Assembly: GCA_030765535.1 (NCBI GenBank)
Contig: JAVCCH010000176.1
Span: 1 to 52,844 of the forward strand
Origin: Candidatus Tenebribacter davisii
GTDB lineage: Bacteria; Cloacimonadota; Cloacimonadia; Cloacimonadales; TCS61
Direction: 5' to 3'
Length of the DNA stretch: 52,844 nt
Of the stretch, positions 51,850 through 52,844 are shown one piece after another. The number at the start of each line of letters is the position of its first letter. Within the stretch, counting starts at the first letter, position 1. Below the pieces are notes generated by a model. The model did no database searches and was not told the DNA's origin. It saw nothing but the letters and a program-made list of their open reading frames with translations. The translations under genes and the position numbers were made by a program.

Positions 51850-52844
51850 TTAGGAATTATTGATATATTCTGTTTGTTTATCCAGCATTTTATTTTTTTC
51901 TATTTTATTTAGGAATGAAGCTTTAAACGAGTTAGCTGCAAGTTGTATAATATCTTTCTTTGTAAGATTAAGTGCTTTTTGGATCTCAATGTAATTCTCA
52001 TTCAAATACCCGCCAAAATAGGCTGGATCATCAGAATTAATTGTAACAAAGAGACCTTTATCAAGCATTATTTTAAGTGGGTGCATTGTTAGATCTTTAA
52101 CTACTTTAAGTGCCAGGTTAGAGAGTGGACATACTGTAAGTGCTATATTTCGCATGATAAGATCATTTACAACATCCATATTTTCCAAGCTTCTAATACC
52201 ATGATCGATCCGATCAACCTGCAGTAATTCCAAAGCTTCAGCAACGTATTCCGGAGGTCCTTCTTCACCGGCATGAGCTACTACCAGATATCCATCTTCT
52301 TTTGCCTGCTTAAAGATTCTTTTAAATTTGGAAGGTGGATTTCCTATTTCTGAGGAGTCAAGCCCTACTGCGTCGATCCATTCTTTAAATGGTTTAGCTT
52401 GTTCTAATGTTTCAAATGCAGCTTCTTCAGGAAGATGACGCAAAAAGGACATTATAAGTTTTGAAGAGATTCCCAGTTTGTTTTGTCCATTTACCAGTGC
52501 TTTGTGAATTCCTTTTATTACGGTTTCAAAGGCAATTCCACGGTCTGTATGAGTTTGAGGATCGAACATGATCTCTACGTGAAGAATATTTTGTTCCTGA
52601 GCTTTTATTAGGTATGCCCAGGTAATATCGTAGAAATCAATTTCATTTAGAAGAACGTTACAACCTTCATAATAGATATCTAAGAATTCCTGAAGGTTAG
52701 AAAAATTATATGCATTCTTGAGATCTGCAATACTTTTATATTTTAATTGTATATTATTTCTTTTAGCGATCTCAAGCATAAGTGCCGGTTCAAAAGTGCC
52801 TTCAATATGTAGATGCAATTCCGCCTTTGGAATTGCTTTAATAA
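51850..52844 (-). CDS. Adenine/adenosine deaminase family, start beyond the right edge
   Basis: 331 residues are visible; the frame stays open through base 52844, so the first few residues lie outside the window. The first visible codons read IKAIPKAELHLHIEGT, the metal-binding HxHxEG motif. FDPQTHTDRGIAF and MSFLRHLPEEAAFETL are typical of the adenine deaminase branch. HAGEEGPPEYV (catalytic Glu), RIDHGIRS, LTVCPLSNLALKV and INSDDPAYFGGY (metal Asp) complete the site. The enzyme hydrolyses adenine to hypoxanthine (or adenosine to inosine) in purine salvage; the adenine branch is my preference by motif, not proof. Confidence 0.85.
   Translation of the reverse strand, partial: IKAIPKAELHLHIEGTFEPALMLEIAKRNNIQLKYKSIADLKNAYNFSNLQEFLDIYYEGCNVLLNEIDFYDITWAYLIKAQEQNILHVEIMFDPQTHTDRGIAFETVIKGIHKALVNGQNKLGISSKLIMSFLRHLPEEAAFETLEQAKPFKEWIDAVGLDSSEIGNPPSKFKRIFKQAKEDGYLVVAHAGEEGPPEYVAEALELLQVDRIDHGIRSLENMDVVNDLIMRNIALTVCPLSNLALKVVKDLTMHPLKIMLDKGLFVTINSDDPAYFGGYLNENYIEIQKALNLTKKDIIQLAANSFKASFLNKIEKNKMLDKQTEYINNS

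Overview
The window looks like a chromosome segment of an uncultured bacterium of the FCB group, most probably Cloacimonadota (WWE1) or a close relative. The evidence is indirect. DNA is AT-rich (roughly one third GC by eye). Five secreted proteins end in a NYPNPFNP-type, Ig-like type-A sorting domain closing with GIYFYKL and KKMxLLK. Two gingipain-like C25 peptidases, LVIVD-repeat and beta-helix cargo proteins and an alternate bacterial GlmU are also present. No rRNA or marker gene proves the assignment.

Bases 1-11466 are an accessory region lying against the 3' end of a tRNA-Pro gene, a classic integration site. All genes are on the minus strand except a plus-strand lipoprotein cassette (CsgG-like, a small lipoprotein, DUF4810, GNA1162/DUF799; 4981-7258). 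The region holds a truncated nuclease-like gene at the left edge with a Cap4/DUF4297-like pattern, a frameshifted gene, several unrecognised proteins, and a four-gene operon with an excisionase-type HTH and a winged-helix, replication-initiator-like protein (8295-9705). Between the cassette and that operon lies about 1 kb without genes, carrying two arrays of 10-11 bp repeats in helical phase, a 5-bp microsatellite and a GC-rich patch. This resembles a replication or partition locus of an integrated element.

Bases 11688-22967 hold secreted proteins (a 1202-aa C25 peptidase, a second C25-like protein whose catalytic Cys position is Ser, a frameshifted LVIVD-repeat protein) mixed with housekeeping genes (THUMP-like methyltransferase, cold-shock protein, YgiQ). 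Bases 23245-37918 are a dense plus-strand housekeeping block: serC, Gx transporter, PBP1A, glycosyltransferase 2, transglutaminase-like protein, alternate GlmU, RicT/PSP1, rlmN, deoC, tungsten aldehyde:ferredoxin oxidoreductase, a double-length ThyX and hemolysin III. DeoC followed by AOR suggests salvage of deoxyribose carbon through acetaldehyde to acetate plus reduced ferredoxin.

Bases 40595-48313 form the most interesting unit, a six-gene minus-strand operon: DsbD-type thiol:disulfide interchange protein, an Omp28/thioredoxin-like lipoprotein with CVNC, a TlpA-type thioredoxin with CVPC, a DUF6029-like beta-barrel interrupted by an in-frame TAA, a small sorting-domain protein, and a 742-codon sorting-domain protein. 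In that last gene an in-frame TGA (42719-42721) sits exactly where the first Cys of a CxxC motif is expected (W-[TGA]-P-N-C-P). A 7-bp stem-loop starts 11 nt downstream, as in a bacterial SECIS. I read this as a probable exported selenoprotein supplied with electrons by the same operon; a simple nonsense mutation is the alternative.

The right end carries a TrmB-type regulator, a COG2509 FAD-dependent oxidoreductase, a HAD phosphatase, tRNA-Phe and an adenine/adenosine deaminase cut by the window edge.
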